The position numbers and the translations under genes are program-made. The notes beneath the pieces are model-generated. The model saw only the letters and a list, made by a program, of their open reading frames with translations, was not told the DNA's origin and ran no database searches. DNA of 50,465 nucleotides from Mycolicibacterium vulneris (GTDB lineage: Bacteria > Actinomycetota > Actinomycetes > Mycobacteriales > Mycobacteriaceae), in assembly GCF_002104765.1 (NCBI RefSeq), contig NZ_NCXM01000037.1, forward strand, positions 1 to 50,465, given 5' to 3'. The stretch's first letter is position 1, and every line of letters begins with the position of its first letter. Positions 31,495 through 42,500 of this stretch are shown here, one piece after another.

Positions 31495-32805
31495 TCAGGC
31501 CGTCCACCACGGCCGCAGTGGCAGGTTGTCGTCGCCCCGCGCGTCGGCGTTGGCCGCCAGCACATGATGGAGCTGAAGGTTGTTCTGCTCGAACGCCACC
31601 CGCGATGCCGCCATGTACAGGCCCCACACCTTGGCGGTCGGCAGGCCGACCTCGGCGACCGCCACGTCCCAGTGCTCGACCAGGTTGCGGCACCAGTCGC
31701 GCAGCGTCATCGCGTAGTGATGCCGGAAGTTCTCCGCGTGCAGCACCTCGAAGCCCGCATCCTGGATCGCGCAGGTGATGCGGCCCGAGCCGGTCAGCTC
31801 GCCGTCGGGGAAGACGTAGCGATCGGTGAACCCCCCGGCGAACGAGGTCGAGGAGTTGTCGTGCCGGGTGATGCAGTGGTTGAGCAGCAGACCGCCGGTG
31901 CGCAGCTTCGACTTCAAGAACCCGAAGTAGGCCGGGTAGTTCTTGACGCCGATGTGCTCGGTCAGCCCGATCGAGGAGACGGCGTCGAACTGCGTCTCGC
32001 CCACGTCGCGGTAGTCGGAGTGCCGCACCTCGGCCAGCTCCGCCAGCCCCTCGTCGGCGATCGCCCGCTGCGCCCACTTCGCCTGCTCGGCCGACAGGGT
32101 CGCGCCGATCGCCCGGACGCCGTGGCGCGCGGCGTAGCGCACCATGCCGCCCCAGCCGCAGCCGACGTCGAGCAGCCGGTCGTCCGGCTGGAGCCGCAGC
32201 TTCTCGAAGATCAGCCGGTACTTGTTCTGCTGCGCATCTTCCAGCGTGGCCTCGGCGTCGGTATACACCGCGCAGGTGTAGGTCATCGACGGCCCCAACA
32301 CCAGCTCGTAGAAGGTGTTGGAGACGTCGTAGTGGTGATGGATGGCCTCGGCGTCGCGGGTCTTGCTGTGCATCAGCCCTTCGGTGACCCGGCGCCACCG
32401 TGGCCGCGCTTCCTGCGGTGGTGGTGGCACCGGCAGCAATCGCTCGAGGCCCATCGAACGGACGACGTTGGCCAGCACCCGCGCCGGCGGACGCTTGAAT
32501 TCGACCCGATCGGTCAGCGTCTTGAGCAGTTGGTACGGATCGCCCGGGTGTACGCCGTAGGCCTGCAGGTCGCCCGACACGTAGGCGCGGGCCAGGCCGA
32601 GTTCGCCGGGCGCGGTGGCCAGGTAGGTGGCTCCGCGGGGGGTCCGGAGGTCCAGACCCAGTTCGGCGTCTTCACTGCCGGCCGTGCTGCCGTCGTAGGC
32701 GGTGAACTTCAGCGGATGTCGTCCGGTCGCGGCGAAGACCTCCAGGATCTCGGCCATGCTCAGTTTGCCGGTCGATGAGCGGTGAGGTCCTTTCGTCGTC
32801 GTCAT
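31495..32805 (-). CDS. Cyclopropane-fatty-acid-synthase-like methyltransferase (Rv3720 type)
   Basis: This 436-aa SAM-dependent lipid methyltransferase has the SAM motif LLDVGCGWGGMVRYAA and the upstream landmark HHHYDVSNTFYELVLGPSMTYTCA, typical of Cfa and UfaA. The N-terminal 130 residues are the variable lid domain. The start overlaps the stop of the flavoprotein gene as ATGA, so the two are translated together. This pairing matches Rv3719/Rv3720 and parallels the pair that makes tuberculostearic acid, in which the methyltransferase puts a methylene on oleoyl chains and the flavoprotein reduces it. The present pair is a paralogue, and its lipid substrate is not known. Confidence 0.88.
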   Translation of the reverse strand: MTTTKGPHRSSTGKLSMAEILEVFAATGRHPLKFTAYDGSTAGSEDAELGLDLRTPRGATYLATAPGELGLARAYVSGDLQAYGVHPGDPYQLLKTLTDRVEFKRPPARVLANVVRSMGLERLLPVPPPPQEARPRWRRVTEGLMHSKTRDAEAIHHHYDVSNTFYELVLGPSMTYTCAVYTDAEATLEDAQQNKYRLIFEKLRLQPDDRLLDVGCGWGGMVRYAARHGVRAIGATLSAEQAKWAQRAIADEGLAELAEVRHSDYRDVGETQFDAVSSIGLTEHIGVKNYPAYFGFLKSKLRTGGLLLNHCITRHDNSSTSFAGGFTDRYVFPDGELTGSGRITCAIQDAGFEVLHAENFRHHYAMTLRDWCRNLVEHWDVAVAEVGLPTAKVWGLYMAASRVAFEQNNLQLHHVLAANADARGDDNLPLRPWWTA

Positions 32806-34226
32806 CGCCGTTGCACCGCTTTCGCGTAGAGGTCGAGTAAACGAGAATCGGGATCGTAGGTTTTCTTGACCGTGTTGTAGGCCTCGCCGCCGTACAACTC
32901 GTCGAAGTCCTCGCGGGAGTAGAAGGAGTCCGAATACAGCGACTTGTGGCCGTCGAGCTCGTCCACCTTGGCCTCGATCATCCGGTTGGTGGCGCCCTCG
33001 GTCGCGCCGGCCGGCACCGACGACCAGAAGCCGACGTTGACGTAGGTGTGATCCGGGCGCATCGGATACAGCGGCCAGCCCTGGCGGTCGCGTAAACGCA
33101 ACGGGCACAACCAGATTGGCGTGATGGGCACGCTGTCCAGGAACCACTCCAGGAAGTCGCAGGTCCGTTCGACCGGCACCTCGATGTCCTGCACCACCCG
33201 CTCGCGCGCCGGGCGGCCGTTACGCGTTTCGATCCTGTCGGACAGCCCGAAGCGTCGGTCCATGGAGATCAGCTTCGAGTAGACGCTGCTGCGCCGGTAG
33301 CGGCGCGGCCACCAGCGCCGCAGCCGCGGGTTCTGCACCCCGAACGCGCGTGAGCACCAGAACCAGTCGGTGTCCCAGCGCCAGAAGTAGTCGTTCATGG
33401 TCAGCCGGTCATCCTTGGTGGCTTCGACGCCGGGGCCGTCGTGCCGGATGGACTGGTAGTAGATGTCGCGGCCGGTGTAGTCGCTGACCGGGCCGGGCGT
33501 AGTGGTCCGCCGGCCCACGCACAGGTAGCTTTCGTCGGCGCTGAAGACCACCCCGTCGAGATAGTCGACCGGCGTCCCGCCCTGCCCACCGGTGTCGATG
33601 ATGCGTTCCATGGCCGCGACCAGATCTGGCAGCGAGCGGAACCGGATGTGTCGCAGCGCCACGAACGGCGCGACGGATTCCAGCTCGATCCGAATCCGGG
33701 TCGAATACCCCAGCGTCCCATAGGAATTCGGGAAGGCGCGGAACAGGTCGGGGTGCTGGGTGCGCGAGGTGGTGAGCAAATCGCCAGCGCCGGTGAGGAT
33801 GTCCATCTCGAGCACCGACTCATGCGGCAGCCCGTTGCGGAACGACGCCGACTCGATGCCAAGACCGCTGACCGCGCCCCCGAGCGTGATGGTCTTCAGC
33901 TGCGGGACGACCAGCGGCGAAAGACCGTACGGCAGCGTCGCGGCCACCAGGTCCGCGTACGTGCACATGCCCGCCACGTCGGCGGTGCAGGTGTCGGGAT
34001 CCACGCTCAGGACGCCGGTCAGCCCGGACGTGTCCAGACCTGGTGCATCGCGTTTCGTTCGGGCGCGGAACAGATTTGATGTCGGCTTGGCCAGCCGGAC
34101 GGCGGACGTTGCGGGGATGGATCGATAACTTGCCAGCATCCGGTCAACGCCGGACTTGTGGGTCGAGAGTGCAGATCCAGTGACAGGCACCACATATACC
34201 CTAGTCTTCGACAACAGCCCGTGCAC
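32802..34226 (-). CDS. FAD-binding oxidoreductase (Rv3719 type)
   Basis: This is a 474-aa flavoprotein of the DprE1/sterol-reductase-like FAD_binding_4 group. The FAD-binding region contains LSVDPDTCTADVAGMCTYADLV, split as usual around VVPQLKTITLGGAVSGLGIESASFRNGLPHE. It probably reduces a methylene or double bond on a lipid made by the coupled methyltransferase. The listed start is a GTG at 34226, but GTG codons around 34193 are more plausible because the first ten or so residues have no coding support. It is divergent from the SRPBCC gene with 48 bp between starts. Confidence 0.85.
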   Translation of the reverse strand: MHGLLSKTRVYVVPVTGSALSTHKSGVDRMLASYRSIPATSAVRLAKPTSNLFRARTKRDAPGLDTSGLTGVLSVDPDTCTADVAGMCTYADLVAATLPYGLSPLVVPQLKTITLGGAVSGLGIESASFRNGLPHESVLEMDILTGAGDLLTTSRTQHPDLFRAFPNSYGTLGYSTRIRIELESVAPFVALRHIRFRSLPDLVAAMERIIDTGGQGGTPVDYLDGVVFSADESYLCVGRRTTTPGPVSDYTGRDIYYQSIRHDGPGVEATKDDRLTMNDYFWRWDTDWFWCSRAFGVQNPRLRRWWPRRYRRSSVYSKLISMDRRFGLSDRIETRNGRPARERVVQDIEVPVERTCDFLEWFLDSVPITPIWLCPLRLRDRQGWPLYPMRPDHTYVNVGFWSSVPAGATEGATNRMIEAKVDELDGHKSLYSDSFYSREDFDELYGGEAYNTVKKTYDPDSRLLDLYAKAVQRR

Positions 34227-34274
34227 CCGTCGAAAGGGCCGGCACCGGGAAAATCTTCATGAGGAGGGGTCCCC

Positions 34275-34712
34275 TTGGGACAGGTGAGCGCAGAGAGCAC
34301 CATTTTGGTCAACGCGGAACCTGCGGCAACCCTTGCCGCCGTCGCGGACTATCAGACCGTCCGCCCGAAAATTCTGTCGCCGCAATACAGCGACTACCAG
34401 GTGCTTCAGGGTGGGCAGGGGCCCGGCACGGTCGCAAAGTGGAAGTTGCAGGCCACCAAATCACGCGTCCGCGACGTGCAGGTCGCCGTCGACGTGGCCG
34501 GGCACACCGTCATCGAGAAGGACGCGAACTCGTCCATGGTCATCAACTGGACGGTCGCTCCCGCCGGACCCGGCTCCAGCGTCACCGTCAACACCACCTG
34601 GACGGGCGCCGGCGGTGTGAAGGGCTTCTTCGAAAAGACCTTTGCGCCATTGGGATTGAAAAAGATTCAGGGCGAGGTGCTGGCCAACCTGAAGAAGGAA
34701 CTGGAAGGCTAG
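34275..34712 (+). CDS. SRPBCC-fold protein (Rv3718c type)
   Basis: This 145-aa START/Bet v1-like protein contains a hydrophobic cavity and may carry a lipid or polyketide. The sequence AEPAATLAAVADYQTVRPKIL and the ending GFFEKTFAPLGLKKIQGEVL match the mycobacterial Rv3718c family as I recall it. GAGGAGGGG precedes a TTG start at 34275; a GTG at 34284 is an alternative. Its stop overlaps the stop of the leftward methyltransferase gene by two bases. It marks the point where the order known in M. tuberculosis ends and the NRPS operon begins. Confidence 0.82.
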   Translation: MGQVSAESTILVNAEPAATLAAVADYQTVRPKILSPQYSDYQVLQGGQGPGTVAKWKLQATKSRVRDVQVAVDVAGHTVIEKDANSSMVINWTVAPAGPGSSVTVNTTWTGAGGVKGFFEKTFAPLGLKKIQGEVLANLKKELEG

Positions 34713-35494
34713 CCGGTTGATTGTCCGGTTGCCGGGCGGCCGGCAACCATCACCGTCGCACCCCACGGTCGAGCGCGGAACTCGACGGTAATTGCCGGGT
34801 CGGCGTATTGGGCGAGCGCACGCAGCGCCGACGGGCTATAGGCGCGTAGCGAGCTGATGATCCCGTCGTGTAACAACGGCTTCAGCCTGGTGAACGGCAG
34901 TATGAGCGCCAACATCATCAACTGGACCGGCGGCGGCCGCCTGCTGAGGTCGATGACGATCAACTTCTTCGCTACCCGGGTCGCTTCGGCGAATACTTGG
35001 GCGGCCTGCTGGGGCGCCAGGTGATGCAACGACAACGCAAACACCGCGAGGTCGTAATACCCGTCGGGGGCGTCGATTGCGGTGGCGTCCATTTGCCGCA
35101 CCGTGGCGCGTGGGTGACTGCCGAGGTCGCTGGCGGCGACGGCGGCCGCGAACTCGGGATCGATGTCGGTGACCGTCACCTGAGCAGCGGGGCGATACTC
35201 CAGTAGCTTGCGCGACAGCCCGCCGAGGCCGCACCCGAGTTCGAGGATCTTCGGCGAGGCGATATCGCTCACCTCGCGAAGCGCCGCCCTCGCGCACAAC
35301 GTGTAATTACCCAGAAACCGTCGTCGTCCGCTGCGGTCGAGTGCTTGGATGACCTTGCGCTTCAGATCGTCGACGTCGTCGCGGTCCAGGTATTCCAGCC
35401 GGTCGGTCTGCAGCCGCCGGTCCAGCCACGAGGCGTTCGGCCCGCCTCGGGGCATGTTGGCAATGTCGGGGGTTGCCGTTCCCATGGGGACCAT
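34709..35494 (-). CDS. Class I SAM-dependent methyltransferase, NRPS operon
   Basis: This 261-aa soluble methyltransferase has SAM motif I in ILELGCGLGGLSRKLLEY, the acidic loop VTVTDIDPEFAAA, and DLAVFALSLHHL as the later core strand. The acceptor cannot be predicted. It is the last gene of the leftward NRPS operon, 44 bp after the second methyltransferase. It may add an O- or N-methyl group to the peptide or its lipid part. The end overlaps the convergent SRPBCC gene by a few bases. Confidence 0.82.
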   Translation of the reverse strand: MVPMGTATPDIANMPRGGPNASWLDRRLQTDRLEYLDRDDVDDLKRKVIQALDRSGRRRFLGNYTLCARAALREVSDIASPKILELGCGLGGLSRKLLEYRPAAQVTVTDIDPEFAAAVAASDLGSHPRATVRQMDATAIDAPDGYYDLAVFALSLHHLAPQQAAQVFAEATRVAKKLIVIDLSRRPPPVQLMMLALILPFTRLKPLLHDGIISSLRAYSPSALRALAQYADPAITVEFRARPWGATVMVAGRPATGQSTG

Positions 35495-35538
35495 GATGGA
35501 TTAAGCGAGCCGCGGTTCGACACAAAACAGCCACAAGT

Positions 35539-36468
35539 TCATTTCCCTGGAACTCCCATGTCCAAAGGCTTCCGTGCCGACACCATCACATAGTCCGTCA
35601 AACCGCTTCCTCGTTCCCAGATCTCTACGCCACGGCACTGGGCGCGATCGTCTTCCGAGACTTCCACGACCACCTCATCCATCTTTTTCTTTTCCTCAAG
35701 GCGCTGCCGACTGTAATTGGCCATCCCGGGGAACACGTCTTGCCGGATCGATTCCACGAGGACATCGCCGAAACCCACCGCAGACAGTCGCCGTGGGTAT
35801 TCCTCGCGGTCATACAGATTGGCCTCGGGAATGTGGCCGTACCTCCGGGCGAAAACGTTCACCCGGAGGGATTTCCTGCCTGGAACCGGGAGCATGTCGG
35901 CGATCGCGATGGTTCCTCCTGGCTTGAGGACGCGAAATGCTTCACGCATGAACTGATCACGCGTGTCAAAGTGGAATGCGCATTCCAAGGCCAAGACCTT
36001 GTCAAATGATGCGTCGGGAAACTCCATTTCGGTCGCGGAACCGAGTCGAATGTCGATCTGTTTCTCGAGCCCACGCTCGGCGACGCGTTCCCGGGCCTTA
36101 TCGATGTGGACGGGAGTGATGTCGATGCCCGTGATCCGAGACACCTTGAAGCGATCGAGAAGAACAAAATCCTGCTCCGCGAAACCGACGCCGACGTCGA
36201 GGACTTCATCGCCTGGTTTCAGACCGGCGCGCGTTCCCAGCAGCTCGACCATCGCAACGCAAGCGTCGGGATAGGTGCGAGCCTCTTTCCAGTAACCGAG
36301 GTTGAGCCATAACGGCTTGGAGTCGTCGACGTACCCTTCATTCAGGAAGTCGATGGCGTCGTCTCCGAGGGTCGTGTAATAAGCCGCGGCATTTTTCTGT
36401 CGCACCAGACTGAAGGAGCGGACAACCACCAAGAACCCCCAGTAGATCGAAAGGGCAATTCGGCGCAT
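35539..36468 (-). CDS. SAM-dependent methyltransferase, UbiE/tocopherol type, NRPS operon
   Basis: This is a 309-aa protein. The SAM motif is VLDVGVGFAEQDFVLL, then ITGIDITPVHIDKARERV and FDKVLALECAFHF. The N-terminus has a hydrophobic stretch (LSIYWGFLVVVRSFSLV), so the enzyme may attach to the membrane. CCGGAGGAAC precedes the ATG. Its codon use is less GC-biased than that of its neighbours, suggesting separate acquisition. It lies 55 bp after the NRPS stop, so it is part of the same transcript. The combination of an N-terminal membrane helix and an operon with NRPS genes suggests a lipid-linked peptide as substrate. Confidence 0.82.
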   Translation of the reverse strand: MRRIALSIYWGFLVVVRSFSLVRQKNAAAYYTTLGDDAIDFLNEGYVDDSKPLWLNLGYWKEARTYPDACVAMVELLGTRAGLKPGDEVLDVGVGFAEQDFVLLDRFKVSRITGIDITPVHIDKARERVAERGLEKQIDIRLGSATEMEFPDASFDKVLALECAFHFDTRDQFMREAFRVLKPGGTIAIADMLPVPGRKSLRVNVFARRYGHIPEANLYDREEYPRRLSAVGFGDVLVESIRQDVFPGMANYSRQRLEEKKKMDEVVVEVSEDDRAQCRGVEIWERGSGLTDYVMVSARKPLDMGVPGK

Positions 36469-36523
36469 TTTGTTCCTCCGGGGATTCTCGATGGGCGTGT
36501 GCCGGGTGGCGTTTTCAAGCGGG

Positions 36524-39500
36524 CTAGAGCAGTCCGAGCAGTTGCAAGTCGGTTACGTATTTAATGATGATCGGGGCCGAGACATGCGGGATGTCCGGGA
36601 TGTCCTTGTCGGGGCCGATTTTTGCTTCTTGCACCGCAGCGCGGAATCGGTCGGTCGGCCCCATCGCCCCTCGGGTCGGCTCGGGCAGCTCAAACTGCTC
36701 GGAAGGACGCAACCGCAACATCGGCAGCACCGAGTGCTCGCGCTGTCGATCCGGCAGGGCACCTAGGGCGGTCTCGAACCGCTGCAACCACTCCCCAAAG
36801 TCAGCGATGCGCTGGATCGGGTAACCGGCCTCGATCAGCCAGTCGACATACTCGTCGGGCCCGATGCCGTCGTCGTGCGGGTTCATCACGTGATAGGTCT
36901 GAAAGCCCGCTAAAGACGTGACCACCTGGGCACCCAGCGTGGCGATCGCCTCAGCGACGAAACCGACGGGCAGCCCGTCAAAGTGCGCGCGTTGCCGGTT
37001 GCCATCGGCATCGAGTGGGAAGAACGAGCGGGGCGCGATGCCGGTAGCCACCAAGCTCAGCACCATCCGGGCGACATTGTCCGACGCGTTGAGCTGACCC
37101 GCGTATGTGGGGTCGGCCAGGATCACGTCGCAGCGAAACACTCCGACCGGCAGCCCGCACAGGTCGTGAGCCTCGCGCAGCAGCACCTCACCGGCCCACT
37201 TGCTGTTGGCGTAGCCGTTGCCGTAGCTGCCATCGTTCGCGCGGGTGGGGCTGATGACCCGGATGTCGGCGTCCTCAGTGAACGCGGACGGATCGATCTG
37301 GGTTCTCACGTCGGAAGTCGACACGTAACTGTAGGGCTTGAGTTTCGTGGTGAGCGCCAACCGGATCAGCTCGGCGGTGCCCACGACGTTGGGCCCGAAC
37401 AGCTCGCTGTAGGGGAAGACGCCGTTGACCAGGGCCGCGGGATCCATGATCAGTTCAACGGTGTCGGCCAGCCGCTGCCAGGTCTGCTGGTCCAGCCCCA
37501 GGTAGGCTTCGCCCTTATCGCCGGCGATGACCTCCAGACGATCGGCGGCCAGTTTCTGGAAGTGCCGCAGCAGTCCGGGGTCGCCGCTGCCAAAAGTCTT
37601 GTCGAGTCGACTCCTTGCTTCTTCATCAGTCTCGCCGCGCACCAGGCAGATCAGCTTGCCGTCGACCAGCTCCATCCGCTCCAGCCACTCGAGGGCCAGA
37701 TAGCGCCCGAGGAAGCCGGTCGCCCCGGTCAGCAGGACCGTCCGCACCTCGGCGCTCGGCCCCGGCAGCCCCGGCGCGGCGGCCAGCGTCGTGGCGTCGA
37801 TGAACTTGTCCAGGGTGAGGTCGCGGGCGTGCACCTTGGTGCTGGCGTCCTCGTTCGCGGCGCCGTGCACGGACACAAAGCTGTCCCAGCTGGCACTTGT
37901 GCCCAATTGCTGGCTCAGGCTTCTCACCGATGGCGCGTGGAATATGGCGCCCACGGAAAGGTGGACATCAAGGGCTTTGTTGGTCTCGACGATCACCCGC
38001 ATCGCGGAAAGCGAATCCCCGCCACAATCGAAGAACGAGTCGTCGACCCCGACGCGCTCGATCCCCAGCACCCGGGCGTAGATCTCGGCCACGATCTCCT
38101 CGGTGGGAGTGGCCGGGGCCCGATACTCCCCAGCGGCGTACCCCGGTGCCGGCAGCAACCGTTTGTCGAGTTTGCCGTTGACTGTCAGCGGCAACGCCTC
38201 TAGCGCCACCACCACGGCCGGAACCATGTACGCCGGGAGTCGTTGGGCCAGCGCGACCCGGAGCTGGGCCGGGTCTGCTGTCCCGGTGACGTAGCCGACC
38301 AGCCGTTTGTCGCCGGGGCGGTCCTCGCGGGCGATTACCGCCGCCTGCTCCACCCCATCCAGCCCGGCCAGCGCGGCCTGAACTTCACCGAGCTCGATGC
38401 GATACCCGCGGATCTTGACCTGGTCATCCGCGCGCCCCAGATACCGCAGCCGCCCCTCAGCACCCCAACACACGAGATCTCCGGTGCGATACATACGTTG
38501 TCCCGCTGCGACCGGGCACGCCACAAACCGCGACCCCGTCAAGCCCGCCCGCCGCCAATATCCGCACCCCACCCCGGCACCGGCCACATACAACTCCCCG
38601 ACCACACCGGCTGGCACCGGGCGCAACCAGCGATCCAGCACCAAGAAGCCAAGATGCGCCAATGGCACCCCGATGGGACTGACAGTGCTATCGGCGTCAC
38701 CGGCGACGATCTTCCGCACCGAGGCATGCACCGTCGTCTCGGTGATGCCATACAGGTTGATCAAGCGCGGTAATCCAGGGTGGTTGTCAAACCACGTCCT
38801 AAGACGCTGCGGTTCTAGCGCTTCACCGCCAAACACCACCGTCTGCAGCTTGAGCTGATAATCCAACTCAGGTGATCGCGGTACGGACAAGCCGAGCCAG
38901 CGTGTTACCTGGCGTTCAAACGCCGTGCTCGAGCTTTGCCACCAGTGCTGCGCATCAACGTTCTGCAGCGCATAAAACGCCGAGGGGGTCTGGCTTAACA
39001 CGCTGACCTCTTCGGTGACCAGCACCGCGTGCAAGTCTTCCGGTGAGCGGACCACCGAATCGGGCACCACCACTAACCGCCCACCGTGCAACAACGCACC
39101 GAAGATTTCCCACACCGAGAAGTCGAAGGCCAAAGAATGACACTGCGTCCACACCTGTCCCGGCGACAGCTCCAGGTCGGCCTCCAGCACCTCCAACAGC
39201 TGGGTCACGTTCTGATGGGGGATTGCCACGCCCTTGGGGACACCGGTGGTGCCGGAGGTGTAGATGAGGTAGGCGATATCATCCGGACCCGGCGCCGACA
39301 GTGCGGCGCTGGGTTGGGTGTTAACAGCGGTGCCCTCAATATCACTGACATCGATGACCACCAGGTCATATCCGTCGAGCCGGTCGGCGAGCTCGGTGGT
39401 GGTGATCGCGGCGATCGGCGCGGCGTCGGCAACCATGAACTCCATCCGGGCCGCTGGCACCGCCGGGTCGATTGCCAGATAAGCCGCCCCGGTTTTCAGC

Positions 39501-42500
39501 ACCGCTAAAACCGCCACGACAGCCTCGCTCGAACGGGAAAGCAGTAGCGCCACACGCTCACCCGGGCCCGCACCCTGGCCGGCCAACAGATGCGCCAACC
39601 GGTTGGCGGCTTCCTCGAGCTCGCGGTATGTCATGGAGCGGCCTTCGAAGCTCAGCGCCACCGCCTCCGGGGTGCGGGCCACCTGCGCGGCGAACAACAC
39701 CGGAATCGATGCACCGCTGGTTGCGGACTGCGTCAACACCGCCCGGTTGCCCCACCCATCCAGCCGGGCGTACTCAGAATCATCGAGCAGATCCACCGAC
39801 GAGAGCCGCCGGGTGGGGTCGGCGGTCATCGCCACCAACACCTTCTGCAACCGTTCGATCAGCATCTCGATACTGGCCGCGTCGAAAACATCGGTGTCGT
39901 ATCCGACGCGAAGACCCAGCTCGCTGCCCGGCGAGGCCTCCACCACAAGCGGGTAGTGGTTGGCTACGCGGCCGGTGACATCGGTGATGGCCAACTCGTC
40001 GGCCCCCGTCAACGCCCCGGTGTCGAACGGATAGTTCTCGTACACGAAAACGGTGTCGAACAGCTGCTGTTGACCGGTGACGCGGTGGATCTCCGCAAGC
40101 GCCAGGTGCTGGTGCTCGAGTGTGTCGTTGTAGGCGGCTTGAAGCTGGTCGAGCAGCTGCGCGGTGGTGGTTGCCGCCGTGATGTTCGCCCGCACCGGCA
40201 CAGTGTTGATCAACAGGCCCACCATCGATTCCGCACCGGCCACCTCGGCCGGCCGCCCCGAGACCGTGGTGCCGAAGGCGATATCGTGCTGACCGGTCAA
40301 CCACATCAGCAGCTGCGCGAAGGCGCCCTGCAAGACGGTGTTGACGGTGGTATGACACGAGCGCGCCAGCTCGCTAACGGCCCGCGTGATCTGCTCAGGC
40401 ACCCGAAACACGGCATCGCCTCGCGGTCCTTGCTCTAACCGGCCCGGAGGGCCCACCAACGTGGGGGTGTCAAAACCGGCCAACACCTCACGCCAGGCCG
40501 CGCGCGCGGCCTCCAGGTCACGACCGCTCAACCAGGTCACAAACCGGCGATACGACCCGGCTGCGCCCAGCCGCTGCCCGCGATAACCGGCGAATATCTC
40601 GCCCAGCAGGATCGGCAGCGACCAGCCATCGAGCACGATGTGATGATTGGTCAGCACCAACCGGTGCCGATCCGCCGCGATGCGCAGCAAAGCCAGCCGA
40701 AAGGCCGGCTGATCGGCCAGATCGCAGACCGCGGCACGTTCGTCGGTGCATACCCGCGCGATCTGCTCCTCGCCATCGACGTCATCGAGCTGAGGGCCAC
40801 CGGACAGCTCGACATACCGCCACCCCGGGACCGGATCGGCCGGGATGATCTGCACCGGCTCTTCGAACCGCTGGCAGAATCGGGCCACCAGGTTGGGATG
40901 CCGGGTGACCACCGCGTGCACCGCATCGCGCAGCCGCTGCGGGTCAAGCGGGCCGGTCAGGGTGAAAGCCAGCTGCGCCGCATACGCATCGTCGTCGTTG
41001 CCCTGCACGGTGCTGGCGTGAAACAGCAGACCCTGCTGCAAGGGAGTCAACGGCAGCACGTCGGCGATCTCATAGTGATGGTAAAGCTCATCGATCTGGT
41101 GTTGGCCCAGCCGGGCCGGCGCGATATCCGACGGGGTCAGCCCGCCCCCACCACTTCGCACATGCGCGCAGATACCGGACAGGGCCTCAAACCACAGCCG
41201 GCTCAGCCGGCTGACCTGCACGTGATCTAGTGCGGAGGGCGCCCATGTCCAGGTAGCGTGCAGCTGCGGACCGGCGTCGGTGTCGATGGTGACGGCGTTG
41301 ACATCAACGGTGTGCGTCAGCGGCATGGGTATCGCCATTGCCGCGCTGGTGACTGACGACCCGTCCCGGGAGATCTGCCAAAGATCTTCGTCCAGACCAG
41401 TCCCGGGGGCGCCCTGACGCCCAAAATAGTTGAACCCGATCGGCGGGTCAGACCCGTCCAGGTCGACATCGCTGTTCAGGTAACGCAGCACACCGTAACT
41501 CAGTCCGTCGGGAAGGGCGCGAAGCTGTTCTTTCGCGTCCTTGATCACCGTCCCCAGTGCGGCCTCACCGGTAACCACCTGCACCCAAGACAGCCCACCC
41601 ATCGCCAACGACACCGGATATTTAGTGGTGAACCACCCCACGGTGCGGGACAGGTCAACATCGGCGGCCAGCTCCTCGGCGCGCCCGTGGCCCTCGACGT
41701 CGATGCCGATCGGCGCGCCGCCGTTGCTCGAAAACTCCGCCACTGCCAAGCCGAGCGAGATCAGCAGAATGTCGCGTATCCCGGCATGAAATGCCGCGGG
41801 CACCTCAGTCAAAAGCATGCGGGTCGTGTCAACATCATCCAGCGACACCGACAAGTGCCCGGCGCTTGCATAGGTGTCCACCGCCGGCTGCACCGCGGGC
41901 AGCACGGCAGGGATCGCCGCCACCTGCTTCCACACGTGTGCTTGGGCAACAACTTTCGAGGTCCGGGCGTGTTCAGTGAGATGCTCCGCCCACCGGGCAA
42001 ACGACGTCCCGGTCGCCGGCAACACCACCGGCTGCCCGCCGCGGTGCTGGGCCCAGGCGATGTTCAAGTCCCCCAACAAAATCCGCCACGACACCGCGTC
42101 GATGGCCAGATGATGAATGATCAACGCCAACTGGCGCGACGAAGCCACCCACAGCGCGCTCACCATCACGCCGGCGGCCGGGTTCAACCGCGACCGCGCC
42201 CCCACCAACGCCGCATCGCACAATTCGCCCACCGATTGCAGGCACTCGCGGGCATCCACCGACCCCACCTCGGGCACCGTCAACGACCACGCCCCAGCGT
42301 CGTCGTCGACGCGAAGTCGAAGCATGGCATGCCGATCCATCAAGGCCTGCAACACCGCTACCACGTCGGCTTCGGTCACCCCCGCGGGAGCCTGCACCAC
42401 CATCGTCTGGTTGAACTGCTGCACCGGGCCATCGATGCTTCCGAGCCAACGCATGATCGGGGTGGCTGGCAGCTGCCCAATGCCCTCATCGATCGCGTCA

